Positions 34,621 through 47,573 of a DNA stretch of 64,000 nt are shown here, one piece after another. The translations under genes were made by a program, and so were the position numbers. The notes below the pieces were generated by a model. The model saw only the letters and a program-made list of their open reading frames with translations, was not told where the DNA came from and did not search any database. Position 1 is the stretch's first letter. Every line of letters starts with the position of its first letter. The DNA is from Nageia nagi (taxonomy: Eukaryota > Pinophyta). The stretch spans positions 112,964,001-113,028,000 of the forward strand of contig JBITNC010000001.1 in the NCBI GenBank assembly GCA_050084985.1, in the 5' to 3' direction.

Positions 34621-36030
34621 TCTTTTTTACCCTTTATGTTAGAGAATTTTGTTCTTAATATGACCTTTCTACATTAATATCTAACCAAGTAGGTGCAATT
34701 GAAGAGTCCTCTAGATCATAAACATCTTTATTAGAAGTAGATTCTTCAAGAAGTTCATTGAACTTTACATCCCTTGAAATAAACATGACTTTGTAGGATG
34801 GAAAGTAGAGCTTATATCAGCTTATATCCTCTATGCTAACTATCATAACCCATAAAGATGCTTTTTTTTAGCCATTTTATCTAACTTCTTTCTTTTTTCA
34901 AAAATAATGTAGGAGAATGCTTCATAACCAAACATTCTAAGGTGTGAAATGTTAGGTTTTCTTCCTAACTATGCCTCAAAAGGAGTTTTATCTTGAACAA
35001 CTTTTATGGGACACCTATTCAAGGTGTAAATAGTAGTGCTTACTACTTCACCCCATAAGAAATTAGGAAGATTACCTAATATGCATCTAGCCATTTCTAT
35101 AATTATTCTATTTTTCCTTTCGATAACACCATTCTACTAAAGAGTGTAAGGAATCATAAACTGCCTCTCGATTCCATACTTAGAATAATAGTCATTGAAC
35201 TCATTGCTATTATATTCTCCCCTATTATATAATCTCAACATCTTGATTTTAAAGTTAATTTGATTTGCAACTAAGACCTTAAAGTTCTTGAAACTCTCAA
35301 AGGTTTGATATTTATGCTCAAGTAGATACCCAAAGTTCATCCTACTAAAGTCATAAATGAAGGTCAAGAAAGAAGATGTTTTTCCAAGTGGCTTAGTTTA
35401 AAATGGACCCATTAGATCTAAATGCACAAGTTGAAGAGGTTGAGATGCTCTTGTTTCTTTATCTTTTTCAAACTTTTATCTATGCATTTTACTAAGAATG
35501 CACTTCATGCATAGACCAATCAAAAGAGAAAAAAAATTCAAACCTTTCACAAGTTCTTGGTCTTTCATAACTTGAATACTCTTGTGGTTAAGGTGCCCTA
35601 AACGTTGGTGCCAAAGATTACCTCTAGAACACACATTTTTAGTAGGATACATCTTTGTTAGAACTTGATACATAATGTAGAGATCATATTTTACTAACCT
35701 TTTAAGCAACATGGCAAGTCATTTCTTCATGCACCAAGATTAAGAGTTGAACTCAAAAAAAGTACCTTTTTTAGCAACTTGGATCACAAATAGAAGGTTC
35801 ATTGTAAGATTAGAAACATAGATCACATTATCAAGAACCTTCCCATGAATCAACACACTTCTAATGCCTTGGAATTTAATGATAGATTTATCACCTATCA
35901 TAATTGCATCTTTCTTATACTTGTGTAAGTTTTCAAACTTATCTTTTTCAAAGAATAAGCAACTAGTGCAACTAGAGTCAACAATCCAATCAGATGAAAA
36001 AGAGTGAGACATGGAGTAGAGCATCATAGC
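34620..36030 (-). pseudogene. copia protease and integrase, decayed
   Basis: 36027-35740 holds protease with DWIVDSSCTSCLFFEKDKF, where the catalytic D-S-G is D-S-S. 35712-35476 is the pre-integrase domain (NLWHQRLGHLNHKSI). 35367-35137 is integrase (DFSRMNFGYLLEHK, KMLRLYNRGEYNSNEF) in which the usual SDNGGE is LYNRGE. The catalytic residues are therefore lost. Confidence 0.88.
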
Positions 36031-36990
36031 AAAACCAACTTGAATATTCTTTTTTTATTTGAAGTTTTTTACGATTCTATTGCCTTTGTTCTTTTCCTTT
36101 TTTTTTTTATAGCAATCAACTTCATTGTGAACTTAGATGACATAATAGTTACAATTATTATTAAAAACAATTTAAGATATAGATTGTTTGCTTTGCATTT
36201 TCCATCTCTTTGATTAAAGTGGTTGTTGTTGCCATTATTCCTACTATTGTTGTTGTTATTCCTATTGTTGCCATTGTTTCTACTACCATTGTTGCCATTG
36301 CCTTTTTTCTCAAACCTTTTAGAGGAAGAAGGATAAGATTTCTTATGATGGTTGAACTTCTTCTTAAAAGAAGTTTTGGTTACTCTTAGAGCAATATTAT
36401 TATCCTTTGGAGAAGAAATCAACACCTTTTTGTTAAGGGGTTCCTCATGCTTCAAAAAGATCCTAAAAAGGTTCTCAAGGGAGAAGATTTCTTCATCATC
36501 AAGCCTTATTTCTATAACTATCACAAAGTTTTCAAATTTTAAAAAAATTCTTTGAAGAATGATGAAGGACATGAACTAATTAGATTCAATTGCACCCATA
36601 AGCAACAAGTTGGGTCTTTAGATCAATGATTTTGTTCCAGTAGATGGTAACATTTTCATCTTCTCCTTGACAAGATTGAAGCACCTTTTGGAGACTAGTA
36701 AACCTTCTTGAAAACTTTGAACCAAGGTAGATTTGCTTAAGCTTATCTCAAGCTTCCTTTACTGAGGTTGAAGAGGAAATCATCTAGAGCACATCATTTG
36801 AAACTGTATAAAAAATCATGGAGGTTTCCAACTCATTTTTTGTATCATAGGCCTCAAGTGACTTTTTATTTGTATGAGCAACAAGGTTCTCATTCATTGT
36901 TTGCTAAATCTTCCTTACCTATAACTCAGCTTCATTCGAGGTTCCCAAATACCAAAGTTAAAACCATCGAGAATGTGCTTGGGTAAAAAA
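36030..36990 (-). pseudogene. copia gag, decayed
   Basis: The 36572-36069 frame matches the Gag tail of element 1 (EEPLNKKVLISSPKDNNIAL) and continues into an Asn/Gly/Arg-rich repeat coded by a GTT/ATT-rich tract on plus at 36220-36305. The zinc knuckle region near 36130-36210 has lost its pattern. Capsid sequence is broken up to about 36990. Confidence 0.8.
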
Positions 36991-39627
36991 GATTCTTCCA
37001 TTTGCTATACAAGAATGTGAAAAATAATAAGCATATGATTCAATAAATAACATTATATGATAAATTTTAACCAAGTGAGTATTTAATTAACTAAGATATG
37101 CTTGATTTGATTCACTAGTGCAAATATTTTACAACTCAAATAATAAGCCATGTACCTAAATACATTTCTCATCTCAAGAATCATAGATATAGAGTGACAT
37201 TTTTGAGCTTGTTTTTTTGTTTAAAATTAGGCCTTCACTTGGATGCCCACACAAGAGAAGTCCAAGTACTACCAATCTTCAACCAATTCATCTTGGTCAG
37301 TATTATACTCTCATAAGGAGAAGTACCTACTATTTTTTAAGGTTATGATGTATAATGGATCGATCGAATTATTAATCTTGATTATGTTTCAAGTTGTCTT
37401 CATAGGTTATCAAGATAATCCCTAAATGGACATGTGGACATATAGTATCACTACACATATATTTTTCCACCTATTGGAATTATGTCCATATCAATAGAGG
37501 ACTTAGGGGTAATTGAGAAGTATGAACTTTTTACCATTTGGATCATTGGACTTAAAGGCTTCAATCCACCTATCCTCACCTCATGGCTCTCCAAACAAGT
37601 CATGTTGTGGAATGTACGTGTGAATGTGTTCATTTTAGGGGGTTGCTCATTTCAATGTTTGCAATTTTGCATAAGTAAATAAAATAAAAGTGTGAAACAT
37701 GAAGTAAAAAAATTAAAATGAAACATCATTTATTCTTAACTTGGAACATAAAAGTCCTATGGGTTTTTTGTACGAACCCCTAAAGGACATCTTTACATCA
37801 TTCCTTATTTTGCATAAGTCCATTCCATACTTTGTAAAATAAAATTAGGGAGTCATCAAATGCATTATTCTCATAACTTAAAATTTAAGTAGTAAGCATG
37901 AATTATTTATTAACTTAAAAAAATTAAGTAATAAGCATCCATCAAAAATATAAGGAGTATGCATCATTTATCTTAAAAAATGAAGTAAGAAGCATGCATC
38001 GTTTAACTTAAAGATGTTAAGTAATAAGCATGCATCATCCCCTTAACTTGCAAAAGGAATTTAGAAATATAGATAGACATGCAATATTTTATCAATTCTA
38101 AAATGCAATATCTAGATAAATATTTAAGTAAAGTTTATACAAATTCCCCCTTTTTTACTTAAAAAATTTATCCCTTAAAGATAGCATACTAGTTTTACCT
38201 TATAAATTTAACTAAAGAAAGAAAACTACTTGTATGCTAAAAATTATCTTTTAAGTATGCATCCATTCTACTATTTTTAAGTAAATACAAAATAATTCCC
38301 TTTTTTTTACTTTAAAAATAGCATTGCTAAAAGCATTCCCCCTTTTTACTTAAAAATTTTTAGGCAACAAGGAATAATAGATACTTAAAAAAATGTTACA
38401 TTTACACTTAATATTTATTATTTTGCCTAAGTAAATAGCCATACTTAGAAGTGTTTATCAAGGTAAAAATTAATGATATGTATTAAATATTTGCTAAGTA
38501 ATAAAATTACCTTTAAAAGATTTAGTGTAAACTTGATTTAATAGGCCTTTAAAATTTTTAATGCTAGGTATTAAAAGATTTTCTCTATTTAAGCAAGTTA
38601 GTATTTAATAGGCCATTATGCTCTTACTAGTACTTGAGAGAGTAAGATATATTTAATGTTATTTTACCCAAGTACTTCAAGTAAAAAATACTCCAAGTCA
38701 GAGAAAGATTAATGACACTCCTTAATACAAAGAAGGTGTATGGACCCAATCAAGAGATTTTACAATAAATTTTGCTTGCAAGGATGGAGAAAGAGACATC
38801 TACCCTAAGAAATTAAATAGTGTGGGTAGAAATAAAAAGATAAAAAATAATAAAGCAAAAAAAAATGTGAGAGGGCTAGGAGGACGTGCACATGTAGAGG
38901 GGCCACGTAAGGGTAGGTGTTAGAGGTAGAGTGGAGGGAGGAAGCTACAAGAAGTGGGGGCTTAAGGCTTAGGTCATAGAGAGGATGGGAGTGCAAGAGG
39001 AAAAAGGTCATATGGCATCACTATGATTGGCACCATTCATCACCATGACACCGTAGCAACCATTGAGTTAGCAGAAGTAGGCTATGTGAGAGTGGAAATT
39101 GATAGGATTGAAGGCATAGTCACATAACCAGTTCAAAAGAGGGTTTCAAAGCTCTCATGCCATGAGAGGAGGATATACAAGGTGGGATGAAGGATGTAGA
39201 AGGTTGTGTGAAGTGGGAGACACCGCATAAGGGGTGCATGGATGATGCAAGAGAGGAGGAATAGGTGTGCATAGAAAGGCATGCATGAGGATAGACTGAC
39301 ACCAATTAAAGAGGAGGGTCAAGTCGATGGGAGGCATAGAGAAAACTACTTAAGCAACTATAGGATGTTGAAATGGATACAAGGCCCTCCTATGGCTAGT
39401 GCAAATAGAAAGGGTGTGCCCACTAGATGCTACGCAAACCCTTAATATAAACAAATGTCTCCCTTTTTTTATTGCTTTTGAAAAAAATTTCAAAAAATGA
39501 AGCCACCTTATTTTTCACAAAATGGAATATAATTTTTTTTTTTAGATAACACTATTGTTTTTTTAAAAAATGAAGGAAATACATACATATATATGTATTG
39601 TAGAAAAAAAATAATTCTATATTTTAA

Positions 39628-39661
<34 letters not shown>

Positions 39662-40155
39662 ATTTTATGTAATGGAAGCATATTTAAACAAAATACATAT
39701 ATATTGTAAAAATAATACAACCTCCTCTTCTCCCTTTAAAAAAAAATAAAAAAAAGACTTATTTAATAAAGGTAATCTTTTGTTTTAAATAAATCAATTT
39801 TGCAAATATTTTGAAAATAGATGGTAATACCTCCCTCAAATTTCTACAAAAAAAATTTGAGTATATATAGAAAAGTTTCAAGCTTAACTACAACATATTA
39901 TTTGCTATATATATAAAAAAATGTAACTAACAAAGTAGTGTTAGTAATAATCTAGCATTAATATGTAAGTAAATTTTCTACCAACATTGCAACTTATGAA
40001 AATGCTAGTAATACATTATGAGAAATAAAAAACATAATCTTGAAACAAATATTATACCTTCAAATCTTTTACCTCACCAAATTAGTTGAAGTGAAGGATA
40101 AAGAATGAGGACCTCTAAGTTGAAAATGAGCTTCCACACCAAGCTTTGATACCAA
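36990..40155 (-). other. long copia leader without a recognised gene
   Basis: About 3.1 kb lies between gag and the primer site. It is AT-rich with homopolymer runs, a GC-richer block (about 38870-39430) and a CA microsatellite (39640-39661). No frame has recognisable motifs. The leader of the element at 41713 has a comparable GC-richer block at 42829-43140. Confidence 0.7.
39640..39661 (+). repeat. AC microsatellite
   Basis: About eleven AC units preceded by a short TA run, in the copia leader. Confidence 0.9.
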
Positions 40156-40658
40156 AGGAAATATTTGCACTATAAAGAATACAATCATAAATTCCCAAGA
40201 TTATATGAAAGCTCACACATTCAACACTATTCTATAAAATAAGAAATCTCACAAAATAACTCAAAAGATAAAGTGGTTCCTCCAACTAGGAGTACATCCA
40301 CTAACTAGGTCTTACTTCATTCACAAATATGAATCTCTTACAATTCTCTTAATCTCATCTTATAAACACTATCCTATAGCATAAATTTACTTCACAAAAA
40401 TGGTGTATGATCTAAAGAGGAAGCCTTCTATTTATAGGTCCAAATTGCTCTTTGGATCACCATTTTACCCAATTTATAGAAGCATGACATGCACATCCTT
40501 TTACCCAAGGGGCATGCTCATGACATGGAATGTAGGACAAGTTATATTATTATATTCACTTAAATAATTAAGGTATAAAATGATACCATGAAGTATTAGT
40601 GAACTTACATGGAAGACTATTATAAAACCATTACAATAATGCATTATACATTCCAACA
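40156..40658 (-). repeat. 5' LTR (right) of minus-strand copia
   Basis: About 503 bp, related to 31818-32319. The primer site complement (gctttgatacca, 40143-40154) lies just inside. Confidence 0.88.
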
Positions 40659-40839
40659 CTCTTTGATATGCAACACTCTGACATCAATACCGTAGCTATA
40701 GGCCTTAAACAACATTGGCAGCGCACTTGCTATAGATTTAGATCACCAAAATTCTAGAATATGTCTAACATTGAGCATAGATACCTTTGATGCATTTATC
40801 TCTACTCTTGAATTATTAAACTTATAAATTGGTCCTTTT

Positions 40840-41712
40840 AGGATTAGGGAGACACTTATCAAAGATCCATGATAACCATATTTTATGATCTCATTCATAA
40901 AATAGTGGAGGTTTATATATGATATTCTTGTGAAGTAAAAGAGAAAGAAGGATCATATAATAGAACTAAGAACAATATTTGAAGGGATGTATAAGTACAA
41001 CTTAAGGATCAAGCCTCAAAAATATGTATTTGGAGTTTCTTCTAGTAAGATTTTGGTACTTATTGATTCTAGGAGAGGAATAAAATTAGATCCCAAAAAT
41101 TTTAAGGTGATCATGGAAATCTATTCTCCAATAAACTTGAAGCAATTGAGAAGTCTTTTTGTTAAGGTGCAATCAATAAGAAGGTTTATCTCTCAGATTT
41201 CATATAAGTGTGTTCCATTCTCATACTTACTCAAGAAGGGCACCAAGTTAGTATGGGACAAGAAGTTCTAAGTAGCCTTTGAGAACATAAAGAGGTATTT
41301 AAATAACCCTCCAATGTTTACCTTTTTATCAACATGGATAGCCTTTATGGTTTTATATTTTAGCCACTATGCAAGCCTTAAGATGATGAAGATAAAGAGA
41401 GCATTATGTACTTTATTAGAAAGACCTTGATGGAGTATGAAACAAGGTGTATCCTAATAGAAAAAAATTATTACACCATAGTTTTTGTAGTATAAAATTT
41501 AAGGTATTACATGTTAGGGAGCACAACTCATGTGGTTACTAAGGTTTATCCATTAAGGTACTTGTTAATAAATTCAAATTTTTGTAGAAGAGTAGAAAAA
41601 TGGGTAATATTACTCCAAGAATTTGATCTTCTATTTGTAAATAAAAAATTAATTAAGGGCCAAATCATTCCAAATTTTTTGGTTGATTTTCTAAGTGATG
41701 ATTCAGCCCCTC
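40840..41712 (+). pseudogene. gypsy reverse transcriptase and RNase H, left part (Tat-like)
   Basis: The palm motif can be read near 40910-40935 as a damaged Y-I-x-D with about two bases lost. 40987-41271 is open (YNLRIKPQKYVFGV, LDPKNFKVIMEIYSP, LKQLRSLFVKVQSIRRFISQ). The RNase H region follows with KESIMYFIRKTL and, in 41511-41732, VYPLRYLL and a KGQIIPNFLVDFL-type end. The frame is cut by the copia insertion at 41713 and resumes at 54053. The style resembles Tat-group gypsy elements. Confidence 0.85.
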
Positions 41713-42173
41713 TATTAGAATTTATAATGTAATATTGTGTAATATTTCTCTTTAATGTAAATTCGCTTAATACTTAAAGTATCTTTAGATACCTTAAAGC
41801 ATTAAAGGAATAAATATAAAAAGAGGAATAAATATAAAAATACCTTTAACTTTATCCTTGGATTAAAGGGAGGTTAAAGGGTGGTTTTTTTCTTATAAAT
41901 AGAGAGGTACCCCTCTTCTCATTGTACATGCAATTTTAAAGTAAGCTTTGCTCTAGGTTTAGGGTTTGGAGAGAGAGGAGAGATTTTGTAAGAGAGGTCC
42001 TTGAGAATAAGATCTTAGTTAGTATATGTACTCACAAGGAGGTAGAAACCATTTTATATCTTATGTTATTTATGAAATTGGATTATGTTATTGTGCTATG
42101 GTGTTGATGTTGTAAGTGCCTTCTTGAGATCTTGGTACACTAGCGATTAATTCAAAAAAGGTTAATTTATTCA
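41713..42173 (+). repeat. 5' LTR of element C
   Basis: 461 bp. A primer site (tgatatcagagc, 42176-42187) follows after two bases. The LTR carries a TATAAATAGAG box near 41894. Confidence 0.9.
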
Positions 42174-42828
42174 AGTGATATCAGAGCCATTCTTGGAGGC
42201 TCCTCTTCAACATCCTTTAAGGTCCTTCCTCTTATTTCTCTATCTACTTTGTTGAAGTAAAAAAGCTTGAATGTATAATCTCCCTTCAACCTTATTCATT
42301 GTCAAATTTTGCTTTATTACTAACCATTTTTGTTCTTTGATTATAAAATTTTATTTAGCAAAATTTGTTGAAAGTAGATATTATTGCTATATTTTTTGGC
42401 TATACTAACATGTTAGTTTATTTTATTATTTACAATTTTTAAGTAATATTGCTTAATGAGTAGCAATAATATGTAAGTTTTAGGTAAATTTGCTTAAATA
42501 TAGCAATAATAGCTTGAATTTGCAAGTTTTTACTTAATGTGGAAATGGTTAAAAGTTTTGCAAAAAAAATTTAACTATAATGCTTTTATTGCAATTTTTT
42601 TTACAATTCTAGTATAATTGTAAAAATTAAATTGCATGCATTATTATGTATACAAAGGCTTTTCATATATATATATTTAAAATGGGGCAAATATATATAT
42701 ATTGTATAATATACATATACAATGTTAATTTTTTTTACATATTTATAAACTTTTTTATATAAAAATTTATTTTTTTTAAATATAGATTTAAAAAAAAAAC
42801 TTAAAAAATAATTGTTAAGATTAAAAAA

Positions 42829-43140
42829 AATGTCCAAGGGGCACGTCACCCCTAAAGAGGCACGTGTAGCCTTAAGGGAGCATGCTACCTTTGAAGGGGG
42901 CCATCACCCCAAGCGATGTGCACTACCCCTAAAGGGGGCCATCTCCCTAAGGGTGTGTGCTACCCTTGAAGGGGGCCGTTGCACCAATGGCAAGTGCTAC
43001 CCTTAAAGGGGATTGTCACCTAGCTGCTCTCCCTGACAACATCCACCATGCCACCTAGCTGCTTCTAGTATCCCTCACACTACTCTCCTTGTGTGGTCTC
43101 CTCCTCCTTGTATAATGAATTCCTCTTTGTTAGGTTTTGC
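42829..43140 (+). repeat. GC-rich block with 37-38-bp repeats in copia leader
   Basis: At least four units with the frame ctaccc.t.aaggggg start near 42885, 42923, 42960 and 42997. This is strikingly GC-rich against its surroundings. The open frame at 42812-43006 follows the repeats and has no known motif. Confidence 0.8.
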
Positions 43141-43664
43141 CTTCTTTTGCCCTGTAAAACCTACATGGTATTAAAAATATTTATACATAAAATTAAATAT
43201 TTAAAGGAGACTATTATTTTTGGAAAGGGAAAGTATTTTTAAACAAGTTGTTTTTTTTGTTTAAATAAAAAGGAAATTTATAAAAAAAGGGGAATCTTGG
43301 GTTTTTAAATAAGAGATGGATTTTTTTTCAATAAAAAGAGTGAATTTTCTAAAAAGTTCAATTTAAGTTTTAAAATTTTAAAGTATGATGCAATTTTTAA
43401 TACAATTTTTTGAGTAAAGAATTAAATTATTGATAATTACTTACTTTTAAGTATGGAGTAAATTGTAACCTATATGTATTTTTTAAAAATGTATATAAGT
43501 TATTTGTTAAATTCTAATCTTAGTAAAAAATTATTTAAGATATGGACTAATGTTTTGCATTAATATGGATTAATGTTTTTTTCCTAATGCATAAATATTG
43601 CTAAGTGGATAAAATTTTTAAATATATGGCTTAATATTTTGTCCTAATGCATGATTATTGCACA

Positions 43665-44925
43665 CATGAAGGCATATGTGGAGGGCATTTTAATGGAAAA
43701 GTAATTTACTAAAGGCTACTTATAATAGGGTATTATTGGTCATCCATGGAAAAGGACTATTTTAAACATGTAAAGAGGTATCTAAGTTGTCAAAAACATG
43801 CATCATTTGAAGTATAGGGTAAAAAAACTAATTAACTAACCATTGGTGAATTGTCAAAAATTATGATTAATCACCATATCTAATTGAAATAGGGAAAAAA
43901 ATATAAATAATAAAATAATGGATAATAATTTACATCAATAAAATAAGCATAAATAAAATAATGATTAAATGAATCAAGCAATCAACAAGTAATTAAAGAG
44001 CATCACAAATATATAGAGTATGAAGATTAACAAGATATATAATTAATCAAATCTTTCATGCATGAATACTTGACTAATTGAAATATAACTACAAGATCAT
44101 GGTAGTCAAAGAATTTGCTAAAATAAATCATTTACTAGAAGAAGCTTTGTTATATTTCTATAGAAAATATACTTTAATCAATCACCAATAATCCACATGA
44201 ACATTATCCATATTTGAAGTTGTGAAAGTAGTTTACACCCCTTAGAACAATTTCTTATGCAATACTTTTAAATAAAAACTTTATTGCAAAGTTGTAGTTA
44301 CCACATACTTGAAGGTACTTCACAACTCAAATGTTTGTACTAGAGGATGTGCTTAACAATCAAAATAAAATTGCTAGTTTTCTCTCTATGGTGGTGAAGA
44401 ATGTGTTCCTTCTCTTCCTCCTTCATATCTTACTAAAAAAATATGTTCATATATACAAGGTATGGTAGCTAAATAATAAATGTGAGAGTGAAGTACAATT
44501 AAGATTTTCTCTACTCTCTTCATACCAACATATCGAGTTACTTTTAAGACCTTCTCTAGTATTTATTATTCATCAAGTATTTTCTATTTCTTTCAAGTGT
44601 TCCTCCTTTCATCTTTGTGATTCTTGTACCTCCTTTTCCAACTCTTCACTCTAAACTTGTACAAGAGTCTTGAATTTTAAATAGTTCAATACCATGAATC
44701 CATAGTATTAAAAAATAAAGCTTTCATATATACCCCATCAATGTATGTAGGAAGTTATGTTCACTTGATAATATGATGTCAATAATCAATGACATTTCTC
44801 TATTTGTATATATTTACTAATAACACTTTTTGAAAAAATGAAATGAAACATTGTTTCTTTTTTACTTGAAATCTTGCACCATGTTATTGTGAAAAACTCT
44901 TTAGATCTTGCATTACTTTGCAATC
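43665..44925 (+). repeat. gypsy integrase fragment with downstream tail, inner copy
   Basis: It begins in the integrase zinc-binding region (gaaggcatatgtggagggc, catgtaaagaggtatctaag, caaaaacatgca) and continues through repeat R and about 900 bp of non-coding DNA. The same stretch is at 54816-56065, next to the gypsy remnant into which this copia inserted. Confidence 0.85.
43800..44045 (+). repeat. dispersed repeat R, copy 3
   Basis: Related to 9650-9905. Here it begins directly after the integrase zinc-binding region. Confidence 0.65.
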
Positions 44926-45891
44926 ACACCCACGAAGTTGCAAAATTCTACCATTGGGAGAAAGACATTGGATGTTTTGCACCTAAATTCAAAAAGTTGG
45001 AGCTCATGAGGGTAGATGTGGTATCATATTTTACCATTGTAAATAAATTTTGGCCCCATAACCCACATATCTACCTTGCGTAATACTAATTTGGTGAAGA
45101 AAGATAATTTTTAATGGTTCAAGAGCAATTTCAGAGATAGTTGATGAAGAAGGACTGTATCTAGCTAGTTTGTTAGCACTCCAAGAGTGCAACATTAGGA
45201 TATTGGCCCTTGAATATTTCTCATCAGACTCTCATATGTGTAATGTCAACATTTTGGGCATTAAATTAAGATACAATGAGGAATAAGGTATGATGTTGGT
45301 CCAAGGAGGCTGATTTTGACACCAACAATTCAATTTAAGGATTTGGAATAAATTTTCCACCCTTGGAGAAGTTAAATTTTAGGTTTGAGAAATTATTTGG
45401 TGTTAAGAGGAAAATATTTTATAAGAAAAATATTTAATTTTAATTCAAAAAGAAAATAAAAAATTTGGATAAATACATTGGCTAGGATTGGAGGGAAATT
45501 TTGAAATTTAAAATTTTAAGGAGCTCCTATAAAGGTGATTTTGACATAAGGAGAGAAGCACACAATTGGAGCTCATATTTGGAGAGAAAATCAAATTATT
45601 TTGAAGGAGAAAGAAAAAATGAGAGATTATATAGGCTTAAGTGGCTTCACACTAGCAAGAGAGGAGCTATGTTGGTGAATTGGCAGCTAGGATGAGATTT
45701 TTTCACCTTTTGAGAGAACATAGGCACATCTAGGAGTCCATTTTTTATTTTGGAGATAATTTTATAAACCCAAGTAAGTTTATCCAATTTATGTAGCATC
45801 TATTAAAAGTATTTTGAAGCAAATTTCTACATTTAGAGGTGACATACCCTAATCCAGATTAAGTAACATGTCTTTATCAGAGATGAAAAGG
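44926..45891. other. stretch without a recognised gene
   Basis: Only short frames are seen (45501-45695 plus, 64 residues), with no motif I recognise. Confidence 0.5.
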
Positions 45892-46023
45892 TATTAGAAT
45901 ATATAATGCATTATTATAAGGTCTCTTCATGTAAATTCACTAATACTTAAAAGTATTTGTAGATAAATTTTAAGTATTTATGAATAATATAATGTAATTT
46001 TTGCTAAAATATATCTCATGAGC

Positions 46024-47573
46024 TGTTATGAACAAAGTTCCCAAAATAGCATAAAATCATGAGAAAAAGAGCTCAACACTTTGAATAAGAGATAAAATCT
46101 ATAATAAGCCACTTTGAGGGGGCAACCTCCTTTTTAATAAGTCACTTAGAGGTGGAAACCTCATTTACATCACATCAATTACACAACAATATACAATACA
46201 AATGATAATACCTCCTTAGTATATATAGGAGTCCAAGGGGTGCCACTATAATGAAAGGACACTAGCCGACATAACAATAATAATGTCTGGCTGACATAAC
46301 AATAATAATGTAAGGGAATAAAAATAACTATAGTGGACTTCTATGGGACACATAATAACAATATATAGGTTACATGAGTAGTATAGGGACCTAACATGCC
46401 CCTCTCCTTCAAAAATTTGTTGTCCTCAATGTTTTAGTAGTTTTGGATGCTTCTACAAAAATTTCTCATCTTCCCATGTGGAATCTTCAACCATTGCCAT
46501 ATTTTTACTTTCAAACTTCCTTTCCATCCTAAAAGCCATCTCTAAGGATATTGGTATACCATGAGTATGTTGTAGGAGACCACAATTCCTCAAGATGCAG
46601 TGCTTTTTAAACTATGATTTGGAGACTATTCTATTGTCCAAGCTTCCAACTAATGTAAATCTGAAATTTTGATCCTTTAGAGTCTAAAATTTCTACTTGT
46701 GGTAGCCTTAGATGTATTATTTTCAATTCCATATATTTCATCAAATTCTAATATTCCAAGAGGAAATGGCTGCAATTTTCCCAAAATGTGCTGATTTTTG
46801 GATTTTTTAGAAGTGCAAACTTGTATGAAGTGCCACATGTCACCTATTTATTCCCAGACCTTAAAAATTGTAATAGATAAACTTTAGTCTATACCCTAAC
46901 CAATCCAATAGGTTTCACCTAGTTTAGAGCTGTAAAACTTCAGATATACACTTTTTATCTAGAACACCTATTTCATACCTACTTTTGAGACTAGTCACAA
47001 ACCTTAACTTCCCCTGAGCATAACTTGCAAAACATAGCGAATTAAGAGCTGAAATTTTAACTAAAACTTCTTCAATATGTATTCTAAAAATACAATAAAT
47101 TTTAGAATATGAAACCTCACAAAACAAAATTGGTAGTGAAAATTCCATGATGACTAGTTTTGAGCTGTGAAACCATAGAATCATCTGCTCTGATACCAAA
47201 TGTTATAAACAAAGTTCCCAAAATAGAATAAAATCATGAGAGAAAGAGCTCAATGCTTTGAATAAGAGATAAAATCTATAATAAGCCACTTTGAGGGGGC
47301 AACCTCCTTTTTAATAATCCACTTCGAGGGGGCAACCTCCTTTACATCACATCAATTACACAATAATAGACAATACAAATGATAATACCTCCTTAGTATA
47401 TATAGGAGTCCAAGGGGTGCCACTACAATGAAAGGACACTAGTCAACATAACAATAATAATGTCTGGCCGACATAATAATAATAATATAAGGGAATAACA
47501 ATAACCATAGTGGACTTCTATGGGACACATAATAACAATATATGGGTTACATGAGTAGTATAGGGACCTAACA
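46024..47573 (-). mobile_element. non-autonomous 1.55-kb LTR retrotransposon
   Basis: Two LTRs of 373 bp each (46024-46396, 47201-47573) begin TGTTAT and end CTAACA. The target duplication tgagc flanks them (46019-46023, 47574-47578). A primer site complement (gctctgataccaaa) sits left of the right LTR, and a polypurine tract complement (tgcccctctccttc) right of the left LTR, so the element is on the minus strand. The 804-bp interior has no polymerase. Near its 3' end (about 46400-46500) the minus strand reads a STWEDEKFL...KHPKLL stretch ending GQQIFEGEG, as at the chromodomain end of gypsy chromoviruses. It is probably a deletion derivative. Confidence 0.9.
46924..47199 (-). CDS. small frame inside the non-autonomous element
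   Basis: A 91-residue frame begins at the primer site of the non-autonomous LTR element. It has no domain that I recognise. Position alone (directly after the 5' LTR) would fit a relict leader or gag start. I would not treat it as a gene without evidence of translation. Confidence 0.2.
   Translation of the reverse strand: MVSEQMILWFHSSKLVIMEFSLPILFCEVSYSKIYCIFRIHIEEVLVKISALNSLCFASYAQGKLRFVTSLKSRYEIGVLDKKCISEVLQL

Larger units (their letters stand above)
31818..40658 (-). mobile_element. full-length minus-strand copia element (old)
   Basis: 8.8 kb between two LTRs of about 500 bp, flanked by ctctt on both sides (31813-31817, 40659-40663). From the right: 5' LTR, primer site, a 3.1-kb leader without a clear frame, gag, protease, integrase, reverse transcriptase, RNase H, a 3' region with one hairpin, polypurine tract and 3' LTR. 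Coding is heavily broken. It is the same family as element 1 and the element at 41713. Its 3' end is duplicated at 10710-12420. Confidence 0.93.

Noticed and set aside
38805-39337. Frames in the GC-richer leader block as a host gene fragment
   Set aside because: Low-complexity Pro/Ser/His text with no domain; a captured gene could not be shown.
39508-39720. 70-residue minus-strand frame with Cys/Val repeats
   Set aside because: It is the translation of the AC microsatellite.
42601-42849. 82-residue minus-strand frame
   Set aside because: It is Phe/Tyr/Lys-rich text from an AT-rich stretch of the copia leader, with no motif.
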